Below, piece after piece: positions 24,370 through 33,216 of a stretch of DNA of 64,000 nt; the first letter of the stretch is position 1; every line of letters starts with the position of its first letter. Below the pieces are notes generated by a model. It was given only the letters and a program-made list of their open reading frames with translations. It was not told where the DNA came from and did no database searches. Both the position numbers and the translations under genes were made by a program. This stretch comes from Mumia sp. Pv4-285 (GTDB lineage Bacteria > Actinomycetota > Actinomycetes > Propionibacteriales > Nocardioidaceae), in NCBI RefSeq assembly GCF_041320275.1, contig NZ_CP162023.1:930001-994000 (forward strand), written 5' to 3'.

Positions 24370-25218
24370 ATGCCTCTTTCTGCCGTGCCGGCGCCGCCCC
24401 CTCGTACGGATGCGGGCGCCGCTGCGCTCGCCTCGCTGGTCGGCGATCCCGAGCAGGCGATGCTCGCCTTCGACTTCGACGGGACGCTCGCGCCGATCAT
24501 CGACGACCCCGAGCAGGCGCACGCCCACGACCGGTCGCTCGCGGCGCTCCAGCGGATCGGCCCTTGCGTGGGCAAGCTGGCCGTGATCACCGGCCGCCCC
24601 GTCCGCACCGCTCTGCGGCTCGGCGCGTTCGCCGAGCGCGACGGCATGAGCCACCTGACGATCCTGGGCCAGTACGGCGCCGAGCGCTGGGACTCGTCGA
24701 CCGGCGACGAGTCCGTGCCGCCCCCGCCCGAGGCGGTCGCCGAGGTCCGCGCCGCGCTCCCCGCGCTGCTCGACTCGATGGGGCTGGCCGACGTCCGGAT
24801 CGAGGACAAGGGTCGCGCGGTCGTGCTGCACACCCGCGGGCTGCCGGACCCGGCCGGAGCGCAGGCGCTCCTCGAGGGCCCGCTCGCCGAGCTCGCCGAG
24901 CAGCACGGGCTCGCCGCGGAGCCCGGCCGCTTCGTCGTCGAGGTCCGTGACCCGTCCGTCGACAAGGGCGCCGCGCTGCGTGGCCTCGTGGCCGAGACCG
25001 ACGTGCGGACGATCGTCTACGCCGGCGACGACCTCGGTGACCTGCCCGCGTACGAGGCACTGACGGTGATGCGCGACGCCGGAGAGGTCGAGGCCCTGCT
25101 GGTCGCGGTCGCCTCGGACGAGCAGCCGGCGCTGGTGCCGCGCGCCGACGTCGTCCTCCACGGACCCGACGAGCTCGCGGACTGGCTCGAGCGACTGGCC
25201 GATGCGCTCGACTGCTGA
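24370..25218 (+). CDS. otsB: Trehalose-6-phosphate phosphatase
   Basis: The 282-residue HAD-superfamily phosphatase converts trehalose-6-phosphate to trehalose. Motif I is FDFDGTLAPI (about 33-42), with nucleophile and acid Asp residues; motif II includes AVITGRPVRTAL; the late motif is YAGDDLGDLPAYEAL. The ATG at 24370 is seven nt after GATGAT, a near-match to the leaderless -10 pattern; upstream in-frame starts at 24349 and 24358 remain possible. The 3' end overlaps the second membrane hydrolase gene by 17 nt, so the two are co-expressed. Confidence 0.93.
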   Translation: MPLSAVPAPPPRTDAGAAALASLVGDPEQAMLAFDFDGTLAPIIDDPEQAHAHDRSLAALQRIGPCVGKLAVITGRPVRTALRLGAFAERDGMSHLTILGQYGAERWDSSTGDESVPPPPEAVAEVRAALPALLDSMGLADVRIEDKGRAVVLHTRGLPDPAGAQALLEGPLAELAEQHGLAAEPGRFVVEVRDPSVDKGAALRGLVAETDVRTIVYAGDDLGDLPAYEALTVMRDAGEVEALLVAVASDEQPALVPRADVVLHGPDELADWLERLADALDC

Positions 25219-26863
25219 GCGGGCCGGTCGCGCTCTCGCTGCGTGGACGCTGCGACGCAGTCCTGCCGGGCTGCTGCTCGCCGCCGCGTTCTTCTGGTTC
25301 TCGCTGCAGCCGTCCCTGCTGCCGAGGACGTGGGTGCTCCAAGGAGTGCTGAGCGGGGTGCTGACGGCGATCGGCTACGGCCTCGGCGCGCTGCTGGGAC
25401 TCGTCGGCCGCACGATCCTCGCCCGCGTCCGGCCCGGCGCGGTCGTCGTGCTGCGCAGCCGGCGGATGCGCCTGTGGCTGCCGGGCCTGGCCGCCGTGCT
25501 GGTCGTGCTGACCTACGGTCGCAGCGTCGAGCGCCAGCTCTGGACGTACGCCCGGCTGGGCGTCGACGCGCCCGCGGGTCCCCTCCTGGGCGTCCCGCTG
25601 GTCGCGGCCGTGGTGCTGTTGGTGATCGTCGGCGTCGCGCTCGCGCTGCGGTGGGTGCGCGACGTCCTCGCGCGACGAGGCCGCACGCTCCTCGGGCCGG
25701 TCGTGGCCTCGGTCCTCGCGACGGTCGTGACGGTGGTGGCGGTCGTCGCGGCGCTGAACGCCTGGGCGTACCAGCGCACTCTCGACGGGCTCAACAGCTC
25801 GATGTCGTTGTCGGACACGGTCCTCACGCCGTTCGACCCGGAACCACCCGAGTCGCCGTACGCCACCTCGGGACCCGGCTCGGACGTCGCGTGGGACGGG
25901 CTCGGTGACCAGGGGCGTACGTTCCTCGGGCGGCGGCCGACCGCTGCGCGGATCACCGAGCTGACGGGCGAGGACGCGGTCGAGCCGATCCGCCTCTACG
26001 TCGGGCGCGGGTCGGCCGAGACCGTCGACGAGCGGGTCGCGGTGCTGCTCGACGAGATGGACCGTACGGACGCGTGGGCGCGCCGCATCGTGGTCGTCAA
26101 CGTGCCGACCGGCACCGGCTGGATGAACGAGCAGCTGTTCGTGCCCCTGGAGTACTTCCACGACGGCGACAGTGCCGTGGTCGGCATTCAGTACTCGCAC
26201 CTGCCGAGCCCGGTCGCGTTCCTCATGGAGCAGGACGCGGCGATCGTCACGGCGCGGGCGACGCTCGACGCCGTGCGCGACCGCCTCGACGCGCTACCCG
26301 GGACCGATCGCCCGCTGCTGGTCGTCACCGGCGAGAGCCTCGGTGCTTACGGCGGCCAAGGCGCCTTCGCGGACCTCGACGCGATGACCACGCAGGTCGA
26401 CCGGGCCCTGTGGGTCGGGACCCCGTCGTTCACCGCGCTGCGACGCACCGCCGAGCGCGAGCGCGTCCGCGGTTCACGGCAGGTCGCCCCGGTGCTCGGT
26501 GACGGCGGCACGATCCGCTTCGCCAACCGCGTCAGCGACCTCGACGGGGTCTCGCCGCGCGTCACGTACCTCCAGAACGCCGACGACCCGATCGTGTGGT
26601 GGGAGCCGTCGCTGGCGTGGCACGAACCGGACTGGATGGACGAGCGTCGTGACCCCGCGGTCTCCCCGTACCTGCGGTGGTGGCCGACCGGCACGTTCTT
26701 CGCGGTCGCCCTCGACATGGCGGTCGGCAACGACTTCGACGAGGGCAACGGCCACCTCTACGGCACCCAGCCGCTGGACGCCTGGCGCGCGATGCTGCCG
26801 CCGGACGGCTGGGACGACGCGCAGGTCGAGGCGCTGCGCGAGACCCTGCGCGGGGTGCGCTGA
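25202..26863 (+). CDS. Membrane alpha/beta-hydrolase (Abhydrolase_9 type), paralogue 2
   Basis: This 553-residue protein has the same architecture as the one before otsB. An N-terminal membrane region of about five helices opens with FFWFSLQPSLLPRTWVLQG, and a hydrolase domain follows with nucleophile Ser379 in VTGESLGAYGG, NADDPIVWWEPSLAW, and a catalytic-His candidate in EGNGHLYGTQPLDAW. It starts inside the end of otsB (17 nt overlap) and ends at the start of the HExxH protein (TGATG). The link to trehalose is only positional. Confidence 0.86.
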   Translation: MRSTAERAGRALAAWTLRRSPAGLLLAAAFFWFSLQPSLLPRTWVLQGVLSGVLTAIGYGLGALLGLVGRTILARVRPGAVVVLRSRRMRLWLPGLAAVLVVLTYGRSVERQLWTYARLGVDAPAGPLLGVPLVAAVVLLVIVGVALALRWVRDVLARRGRTLLGPVVASVLATVVTVVAVVAALNAWAYQRTLDGLNSSMSLSDTVLTPFDPEPPESPYATSGPGSDVAWDGLGDQGRTFLGRRPTAARITELTGEDAVEPIRLYVGRGSAETVDERVAVLLDEMDRTDAWARRIVVVNVPTGTGWMNEQLFVPLEYFHDGDSAVVGIQYSHLPSPVAFLMEQDAAIVTARATLDAVRDRLDALPGTDRPLLVVTGESLGAYGGQGAFADLDAMTTQVDRALWVGTPSFTALRRTAERERVRGSRQVAPVLGDGGTIRFANRVSDLDGVSPRVTYLQNADDPIVWWEPSLAWHEPDWMDERRDPAVSPYLRWWPTGTFFAVALDMAVGNDFDEGNGHLYGTQPLDAWRAMLPPDGWDDAQVEALRETLRGVR

Positions 26864-27315
26864 TGCGGGCCCCGACGACCGCGCCTCTGCTTCCGCACAC
26901 CGGGTGGACGCGCGTCCGGACGGTGGTGAACTGGGTCAACCTCTCGACCGTGCTGGGCCTCCTGCTCGCCTGGATCGGTGGCGCGGAGGTGCGGCGGCGC
27001 GGACGCGGGACGTACGTCGCTACCGGCTACCGCTGGCGCATCCCGGCGGCATCGGCGTTCACGGTCGGCAGCGTGATCGTGTCGCGGCACGGCGAGGACC
27101 GTTTCACGCGGCGGCCGGCGCTGCTGCTGCACGAGGACCGGCACTGCACGCAGTACGCGTGGTGCCTCGGCCCCGTGATGCTCCCGCTGTACTTCGCCGG
27201 CGTCGGGGTCTCGTACGCGGTGGCCGGCGACCACTGGTCGTACAACCCGTTCGAGCGGCTCGCCGTGCTCGTCGACGGCGACTACCGCGTGAACCCGCCG
27301 CGCTGGCGAGACTGA
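26863..27315 (+). CDS. Small HExxH protein, putative membrane-associated metallopeptidase-like
   Basis: The 150-residue protein has one HExxH zinc motif, His90-Glu91-Asp-Arg-His94, followed by Gln97 (LLHEDRHCTQYAW). This is the arrangement of DUF4157-type zinc-binding domains. Hydrophobic stretches lie near 23-40 and 103-120 (GPVMLPLYFAGVGVSYAVA). No secretion signal is clear. Whether it cleaves peptides is unknown. Its ATG shares a base with the stop of the second membrane hydrolase, so it belongs to the same transcription unit. Confidence 0.65.
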   Translation: MRAPTTAPLLPHTGWTRVRTVVNWVNLSTVLGLLLAWIGGAEVRRRGRGTYVATGYRWRIPAASAFTVGSVIVSRHGEDRFTRRPALLLHEDRHCTQYAWCLGPVMLPLYFAGVGVSYAVAGDHWSYNPFERLAVLVDGDYRVNPPRWRD

Positions 27316-27357
27316 GTGGGCGAGCCCTCGGTCACGCCTGTCCGGATGCTGGACTGA

Positions 27358-27388
27358 TTGGACGGTATGTGAGACGGCGACGTACGCT
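27358..27388 (+). promoter_or_regulatory. Candidate promoter of the SAM-riboswitch transcript
   Basis: TTGGAC (27358-27363) and TACGCT (27383-27388) resemble -35 and -10 boxes, though the 19-nt spacing is one or two longer than ideal. Initiation near 27395 would place the 5' end at the first base-paired strand of the riboswitch. Confidence 0.4.
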
Positions 27389-27395
27389 TGCGAAA

Positions 27396-27534
27396 GCTCA
27401 TCACGAGGGGCGGAGGGACACGGCCCGACGAAGCCCCGGCAACCACCCGGCGATGCTCGCGCAGACTGCGAGGCCGCGCCAGGGGATGGTGCCAATTCCG
27501 TCCTGTGGCGAAAGTCGCGCACAGGAGAGATGAC
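27396..27534 (+). ncRNA. SAM-I (S-box) riboswitch
   Basis: The leader contains the conserved S-box blocks in order: GAGGGGCGGAGGGACACGGC, CCCGACGAAGCCCCGGCAACC, GGTGCCAATTCC, and a final GGCGAAAGTCGC hairpin before the closing strand (first two blocks quoted in part). P1 can form between TCATC (27398-27402) and GATGA (27529-27533). It binds S-adenosylmethionine and normally turns off downstream sulfur genes. Directly after P1, CGAGG-AGG-CCTCG (27534-27546) can fold over the ribosome site and first base of the GTG, suggesting translational control. Confidence 0.93.
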
Positions 27535-27545
27535 GAGGAGGCCTC

Positions 27546-28820
27546 GTGAGCGCGAGCACCCTGGAGTCCACCGGCCGTACGACCGCCCGTCCCGGAGCCT
27601 TCGGCAACGCGACCGGCCTGGTCTGCCGCGCATGCGGCACTGCTCAGGAGCTGGGCCCGCACTACGCCTGTATCGAGTGCTTCGGTCCGCTCGAGGTGTC
27701 GTACGACTTCGGCACCCTCACACGTGAGCAGATCGAAGCCGGACCCAAGAGCATCTGGCGCTACCAGCCGCTGCTGCCCGTCCCGGCCGACATCGCGTCG
27801 TTCCCCAACACCGATCCCGGCTTCACCCGTCTCGTCAAGGCCGACAACCTGGCCCGCGAGCTCGGCATCAAGTCCCTCTGGATCAAGGACGACTCGGGCA
27901 ACCCGACGCACTCCTTCAAGGACCGCGTCGTCGCCGTCGCCCTGTCCGCCGCGCGCGAGCTCGGCATGAAGGTGCTGGCCTGCCCGTCCACGGGCAACCT
28001 CGCCAACGCCGTCGCCGCGGCTGCCGCCCGCGCCGGCATCAAGAGCGTCGTCTTCATCCCCGAGAACCTCGAGCGGCCGAAGATCCTCACCACCGCGGTC
28101 TACGGCGGCACGCTGGTCGCGGTCCGCGGCAACTACGACGACGTGAACAAGCTCGCCAGCGAGATCGCCGGCGAGGAGGAGGGCTGGGCGTTCGTCAACG
28201 TCAACGTCCGTCCCTACTACGCGGAGGGCTCCAAGACCCTCGCGTACGAGACCGCCGAGCAGCTCGGCTGGCGCATCCCCCAGCAGATCGTCATCCCGGT
28301 CGCCTCGGGCTCACAGCTCACCAAGGTCGACAAGGGTCTGACCGAGCTGGGCAAGCTGGGACTGGTCGATGCGACGCCCTACAAGATCTTCGGCGCACAG
28401 GCGACCGGCTGCTCGCCGGTCGCGCAGGCGTTCCGCGACGGCCACGACGTCGTCCGCCCGGTGAAGCCCGACACGATCGCCAAGTCGCTCGCGATCGGCA
28501 ACCCGGCCGACGGGCCGTACGTGCTCGACACGTGCCGTCGTACGGGCGGGGCCGTCGAGGACGTCTCCGACGACGAGGTGCGCGACGGCATCCAGCTGCT
28601 CGCCCGCACCGAGGGCATCTTCGCCGAGACCGCCGGCGGCGTCACGATCGCGACGCTCAAGAAGCTCATCGCGACCGGTCAGCTCGACCCGGACGCAGAG
28701 ACGGTCGTCTTCAACACCGGCGACGGCCTCAAGACCCTCGACGCGATCGCCGACCGTGTCGGTCCGGCCGCCACGATCGACCCCACCTACTCGGCGTTCA
28801 CCGCCGCCAACCTCGTCTGA
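27546..28820 (+). CDS. thrC: Threonine synthase-like PLP enzyme under SAM riboswitch control
   Basis: The 424-residue protein starts with a zinc ribbon (Cys27, Cys30, Cys42, Cys45), followed by the PLP fold. The Schiff-base lysine is Lys125 in NPTHSFKDRVV, and the phosphate loop is STGNLANAV. It matches threonine synthases that convert O-phosphohomoserine to threonine. The SAM-I riboswitch and the downstream ThiS/MoaD-type sulfur carrier are unusual for a plain threonine gene. They suggest a paralogue devoted to sulfur amino acid metabolism, possibly beta- or gamma-replacement with carrier-bound sulfide. GAGGAGG precedes the GTG start. Confidence 0.85.
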   Translation: MSASTLESTGRTTARPGAFGNATGLVCRACGTAQELGPHYACIECFGPLEVSYDFGTLTREQIEAGPKSIWRYQPLLPVPADIASFPNTDPGFTRLVKADNLARELGIKSLWIKDDSGNPTHSFKDRVVAVALSAARELGMKVLACPSTGNLANAVAAAAARAGIKSVVFIPENLERPKILTTAVYGGTLVAVRGNYDDVNKLASEIAGEEEGWAFVNVNVRPYYAEGSKTLAYETAEQLGWRIPQQIVIPVASGSQLTKVDKGLTELGKLGLVDATPYKIFGAQATGCSPVAQAFRDGHDVVRPVKPDTIAKSLAIGNPADGPYVLDTCRRTGGAVEDVSDDEVRDGIQLLARTEGIFAETAGGVTIATLKKLIATGQLDPDAETVVFNTGDGLKTLDAIADRVGPAATIDPTYSAFTAANLV

Positions 28821-28833
28821 CCGAGAGGACACC

Positions 28834-29112
28834 ATGAGCGTCTCCGTCCGCATCCCCACGATCCTTCGCACCTACACCAAGGGCGACTCCGAGGTCACGG
28901 TCGAGGGCGACGACGTCGCGTCGGTCATCGACGCGCTCGAGGCCTCGTACCCGGGGATCAAGGCGCGTGTCGTCGACGAGACCGGTGCGATCCGCCGCTT
29001 CGTCAACGTGTACGTGGGGACCGAGGACATCCGCTTCGCCGAGGGGCTGGGCACGACGGTCCCGACGGGCCAGCAGGTCTCGATCATCCCCGCGGTCGCC
29101 GGCGGCTGCTGA
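28834..29112 (+). CDS. ThiS/MoaD-like sulfur carrier (CysO-like) ending in Gly-Gly-Cys
   Basis: The 92-residue ubiquitin-fold protein (VSVRIPTILRTYTKGDSEVTV at the start, VSIIPAVAGGC at the end) resembles CysO and other sulfur carriers, whose C-terminal Gly-Gly becomes a thiocarboxylate. Here one Cys follows the Gly-Gly before the stop, so the product looks like the CysO-cysteine adduct and would need a JAMM-type protease to expose the Gly. It starts 13 nt after thrC and should share its riboswitch. No cysM or mec homologue lies nearby. Confidence 0.88.
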   Translation: MSVSVRIPTILRTYTKGDSEVTVEGDDVASVIDALEASYPGIKARVVDETGAIRRFVNVYVGTEDIRFAEGLGTTVPTGQQVSIIPAVAGGC

Positions 29113-29115
29113 CCG

Positions 29116-29943
29116 TCAGGGCTTCACGGCCTGCAGCGTGTAGCTGGCCGCCATCCGTTCCGGGTGGTCGGCCAGCCGATGCTCCCCGGGGTGGTCGGGG
29201 TGCGGCTCCATCAGCCCGGGGAGCGCGACCCACGGGACGGAGTCGTGCTCGGCCAGACCGGTGACGGTCAGCCCGTGGTCGAGCAGGGCGGTCACCACGT
29301 CGGCGAGCGAGTGGACCCACTCCCGGCTGGGGAGCTCCTTCAACGTCTCCGTCGACTCGACGTACGACTCTGCAGTGGTGAACACGAGCGGTTCGGGTTG
29401 GTGGAAGTACGGGTAGGTCAGCGTGGCCCGCCCGTCGACGACCTCGTGCGTGAGCAGCATCGGGTGGCCCTCACGGAGGAACAGCCGGCCGCCCGGTCGG
29501 AGCAGGTCGCTCACGACGCCGGCCCAGCGGTCGACGTCGGGCAACCAGATCAGCGCTCCGATGCCGGTGAAGACCAGGTCGTACGCTCCGGCGCCGAGCA
29601 GCCCGACCGCGTCGTACACGTCGCCCTCGACGTACGACACGTCCGCGCCTGCCCGACGCGCCAGGGCGCGTGCCTGGTCGAGCGACGCCGGCGAGAGGTC
29701 GAGCCCGACCACGTCGCAGCCGAGGCGGTGCAGGCTCACGGTGTCCGAGCCGATGTGGCACTGGAGGTGCACGGCACGCAGCCCGGCGACGTCGCCGAGC
29801 AACGGGAGGTCGAACCGTACGACGTCGCTGAGCGCCGCGGGGTCGTCGGCGTACCGGCGGAGGTCGTACTCGGGCGACGTGGCGTGGGCCGGTGCGCGGT
29901 CGTCCCACATCGCCCGGTTCACGGCAAGGTAGTCGTCGGTCAT
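29116..29943 (-). CDS. Class I SAM-dependent methyltransferase
   Basis: The 275-residue protein has the methyltransferase signature motifs: AVHLQCHIGSDTVSLHRLG (motif I, about 57-75), VVGLDLSPASLDQARALA and YDLVFTGIGALIWLPD. LLRPGGRLFLREGHPML serves as motif III. The C-terminal half is rich in aromatic residues and probably forms the substrate cap. The target is unknown; the group methylates small molecules. The gene converges on the sulfur-carrier gene with 3 nt between stop codons. Confidence 0.85.
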   Translation of the reverse strand: MTDDYLAVNRAMWDDRAPAHATSPEYDLRRYADDPAALSDVVRFDLPLLGDVAGLRAVHLQCHIGSDTVSLHRLGCDVVGLDLSPASLDQARALARRAGADVSYVEGDVYDAVGLLGAGAYDLVFTGIGALIWLPDVDRWAGVVSDLLRPGGRLFLREGHPMLLTHEVVDGRATLTYPYFHQPEPLVFTTAESYVESTETLKELPSREWVHSLADVVTALLDHGLTVTGLAEHDSVPWVALPGLMEPHPDHPGEHRLADHPERMAASYTLQAVKP

Positions 29944-29985
29944 GCCGTCACCGTCCCACGTCCGGCGCGCTGCCGGCGGGCGACG

Positions 29986-30969
<984 letters not shown>

Positions 30970-30973
<4 letters not shown>

Positions 30974-32139
30974 CGAGTCTCCTGGAGATCGGCGAGACCG
31001 GCGCCGGCCGGCCCGGTGAAGCGGCGGGGATCGGTGGTATCCCAGCCGGCAGGCGGCTCGTCCCCGGCGACGAGTGCGGCCACGACGTCAGCGGTCCACG
31101 GCGCCAGCAGGATCCCGCCGCGATGGTGCCCGCTCGCGACGAGGAGCCCGTCGACGCCCGTCCACCCGACGAGAGGCACGTGGTCGGGTGCGGCGGGGCG
31201 GAGCCCGGCGGTGGCCTCGACGAACGTGGCGTCCCGAAGCTCCGGCACGACCTCGGTCGCGTCGTGGAGCAGGTCGTGGACGGCCTCGGCGGTGACCGCG
31301 GTGTCGTACCCACGCTCGACGCTCGTGGCGCCGACGACCACCTCGCCGTCGGCGCGGGGGACGAGGTAGACGGCGCGCCCCCGGACGTCGGCGCGCACGG
31401 TCCGCTGCAGCGCCGGGCGGTCGGTGCGGACCCGCAGGATCTCGCCCTTCACCGGGCGGACGGCGGTGCGCAGCCAGCCGGGCACGCCGGCGGTGTCGGC
31501 CAGTCCCACGCCGTTGGCGACCACGACGACCTCGTGCCGGCGGTGCCGTCCGGCCCGACGCGTACGGACTCCGGTCGCCGTACCGGTGTCGGTCATGACG
31601 TCGGCCGTGTCCTCGACGAAGGCGACTGCTCGCCGCGCGCACGCGGCGAGCAGGGCCGCGACCAGCGTCCGGTTGTTGACGCTGTGGTCCGAGAGCACCT
31701 CCGTGACCGAGTGCATCCCCGGGTGGAGTGCGGGCTCGAGCGCTCGCGCCTCGCGACGAGAGAGCAGGCGGTGCGTGATCCCGGCCGAGGCCATCAGCGC
31801 GTGGAGGCGGGCCTGCGTGCCGGCATCGTCGTCCGTGGCGGCGACGAGGAGCGTGCCCTCGGAGCGCAGCTCGGGCCCCCACCCGGCATCGGCCTCGAGG
31901 TCGTGAGCGGTGGCGGGCCACCGATCGAGGGAGGCCAGCCCGAGGCGGAGCAGGGACTCCTCGCCGAACCACGCCTCGCCCGCAGGGGAGAGCATCCCGG
32001 CGGCAGCCCAGGACGCGCCGCGCGCGGGCACGGGGTCGTACACGGTGACGCGGTGGCCACGACGGGCGAGCGTCCACGCGACGGTGAGCCCGATGACTCC
32101 GCCGCCGACGACGGCGACGCTGGGGACGGACGAGGGCAC
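30970..32139 (-). CDS. thiO: Glycine oxidase ThiO
   Basis: The 389-residue FAD-dependent DAO-fold oxidase has VAVVGGGVIGLTVAWTLARRG at the N-terminus (dinucleotide motif GxGxxG, quoted in part). GASWAAAGMLSPAGE and a C-terminal ATAGLRPAAPDHVPLVGW segment are also present. It oxidises glycine to dehydroglycine for thiazole synthesis. The GTG at 32139 has AGGAG 4-8 nt upstream, just after the TPP riboswitch. It is first in the thiO-thiS-thiG operon. Confidence 0.93.
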
Positions 32140-32150
32140 CTGCTCCTGCC

Positions 32151-32233
32151 TTCCTTCGCCGGCATGACCCGGATCAGGTTCGACGGTCGGAGCGGCATCG
32201 GCTCCCTCTCAGCCCTTGGCCAGGGCTCCCGTG
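32151..32233 (-). ncRNA. TPP riboswitch (THI element)
   Basis: On the minus strand the conserved blocks run GGGAGCCC, AAGGGCTGAGAGGGAGCC, then CGAACCTGATCCGGGTCATG and GCCGGCGAAGGAAGG, the canonical thiamine pyrophosphate aptamer, ending about 12 nt before the thiO GTG. The SD AGGAG follows directly, so translational shut-off when TPP is bound is plausible. The TGA stop codon of the upstream EamA gene (32209-32211) lies within the CTGAGA block of the aptamer. Confidence 0.93.
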
Positions 32234-33144
32234 GGGACGTCCGCACCGTAGGCGTCGGGAGGCGGCGGAGTCAACCGTCGCCGCGACTGCGTGGATCCGA
32301 GCAGCACACCGGCGATCACGACCCCGCCGAACACCAGCTCCACCGGGTCGAGCCGCTCGTGCAGGAGGAGGGCGCTGGCGCTCATCCCGACGACCGGGAC
32401 CAGCATCGAGAACGGCGCGACGGTGCTGGACGGGTAGCGCGTCATCAGGATCGTCCAGAGGCCCGACCCGAGCACCGTGCCGATGACGACGGTGTACGCG
32501 ATGCCGAGCACCGCGGGCAGCGCCTCGACCGTGAACGACGTGGCGAGGGACTCGCCGATGCGGTCCGGGCCCTCGACGATCAGCGCCACCGCGAGCATCG
32601 GAAGCGGCGGCACGACCGACATCCACAGCGTGAGGTGGAGCGGGTTCGAGGGACGCGCCTGCCGGTTGGCGAGGTTGCCGAACGCCCAGCCGAGCGCGCC
32701 CAGCAGCGTGAGCACGACGGGGAGGAGCGCCGCGGTCTGCGAGCGGTGCCACGCGACGCCGGCGAGCCCGACGATCGCGACGACGATGCCGAGGACCTGG
32801 CGTCCGCTCAGCCGCTCCCGGAGCAGGACGCCGGCGAGCACGACGGTGAACGGTGCCGATGCCTGGAGGACCAGCGACGCGAGACCGGGGGGCATCCCGG
32901 CACGCATCCCGGCGTACAGGAAGACGAACTGCGCGATGCCGAAGCCGACGCCGTAGCCGATCAGCCAGCGCAGGCGCACGTCCGGACGAGGGACGAGGAG
33001 GATCGTCGGGATCGCCAGCAGGCCGAAGCGCAGCGCGACGCAGAACATCGGCGGGTACTGCTCGAGCGAGGCGTGGATGGCGATGAAGTTCAGCCCCCAG
33101 CAGATCGCCACGAGCACGGCGAGCGAGCGGTCGCGGTTGGTCAC
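32209..33144 (-). CDS. EamA (DMT superfamily) transporter
   Basis: The 311-residue protein has ten hydrophobic helices in two EamA repeats: SLAVLVAICWGLNFIAIHAS (first), MRAGMPPGLASLVLQASAPFTVVLAGVLL, and in the second half VLGSGLWTILMTRYPSSTVAPFSMLVPVVG. Many such proteins export amino acids or metabolites (EamA/RhaT/YdcZ type). The GTG at 33144 is six nt after CACGCT. A divergent LysR gene with a shared 72-bp promoter region is the usual arrangement for a regulated exporter. The stop codon lies in the thiamine riboswitch, so read-through into thiO is possible. Confidence 0.88.
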   Translation of the reverse strand: MTNRDRSLAVLVAICWGLNFIAIHASLEQYPPMFCVALRFGLLAIPTILLVPRPDVRLRWLIGYGVGFGIAQFVFLYAGMRAGMPPGLASLVLQASAPFTVVLAGVLLRERLSGRQVLGIVVAIVGLAGVAWHRSQTAALLPVVLTLLGALGWAFGNLANRQARPSNPLHLTLWMSVVPPLPMLAVALIVEGPDRIGESLATSFTVEALPAVLGIAYTVVIGTVLGSGLWTILMTRYPSSTVAPFSMLVPVVGMSASALLLHERLDPVELVFGGVVIAGVLLGSTQSRRRLTPPPPDAYGADVPTGALAKG

Positions 33145-33171
33145 CGGACCAGCGTGCGGGTGAACCAGGAT

Positions 33172-33197
33172 GAAGCACAAGCGACTATTGCTTCGCT
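33172..33197. promoter_or_regulatory. Inverted repeats in the LysR/EamA intergenic region, likely LysR operator
   Basis: GAAGCA (33172-33177) pairs with TGCTTC (33189-33194), and AGCGA (33180-33184) with TCGCT (33193-33197), a nested palindrome between the divergent starts at 33144 and 33217. LysR proteins bind such imperfect palindromes near the divergent promoter. Confidence 0.55.
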
Positions 33198-33204
33198 GAC
33201 GTTG

Positions 33205-33210
33205 TAGCGT
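33205..33210 (+). promoter_or_regulatory. -10 box TAGCGT, leaderless start of lysR gene
   Basis: TANNNT box ending 6 nt before the ATG at 33217. Confidence 0.5.
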
Positions 33211-33216
33211 TCCTTC

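Noticed and set aside
22138-25161. Open frame of over 1000 codons on the minus strand across the LytR_C/hydrolase/otsB genes
   Set aside because: It is the mirror of three well-supported plus-strand genes; its product is Arg/Gly/His-rich with no domain, an effect of high-GC third positions.
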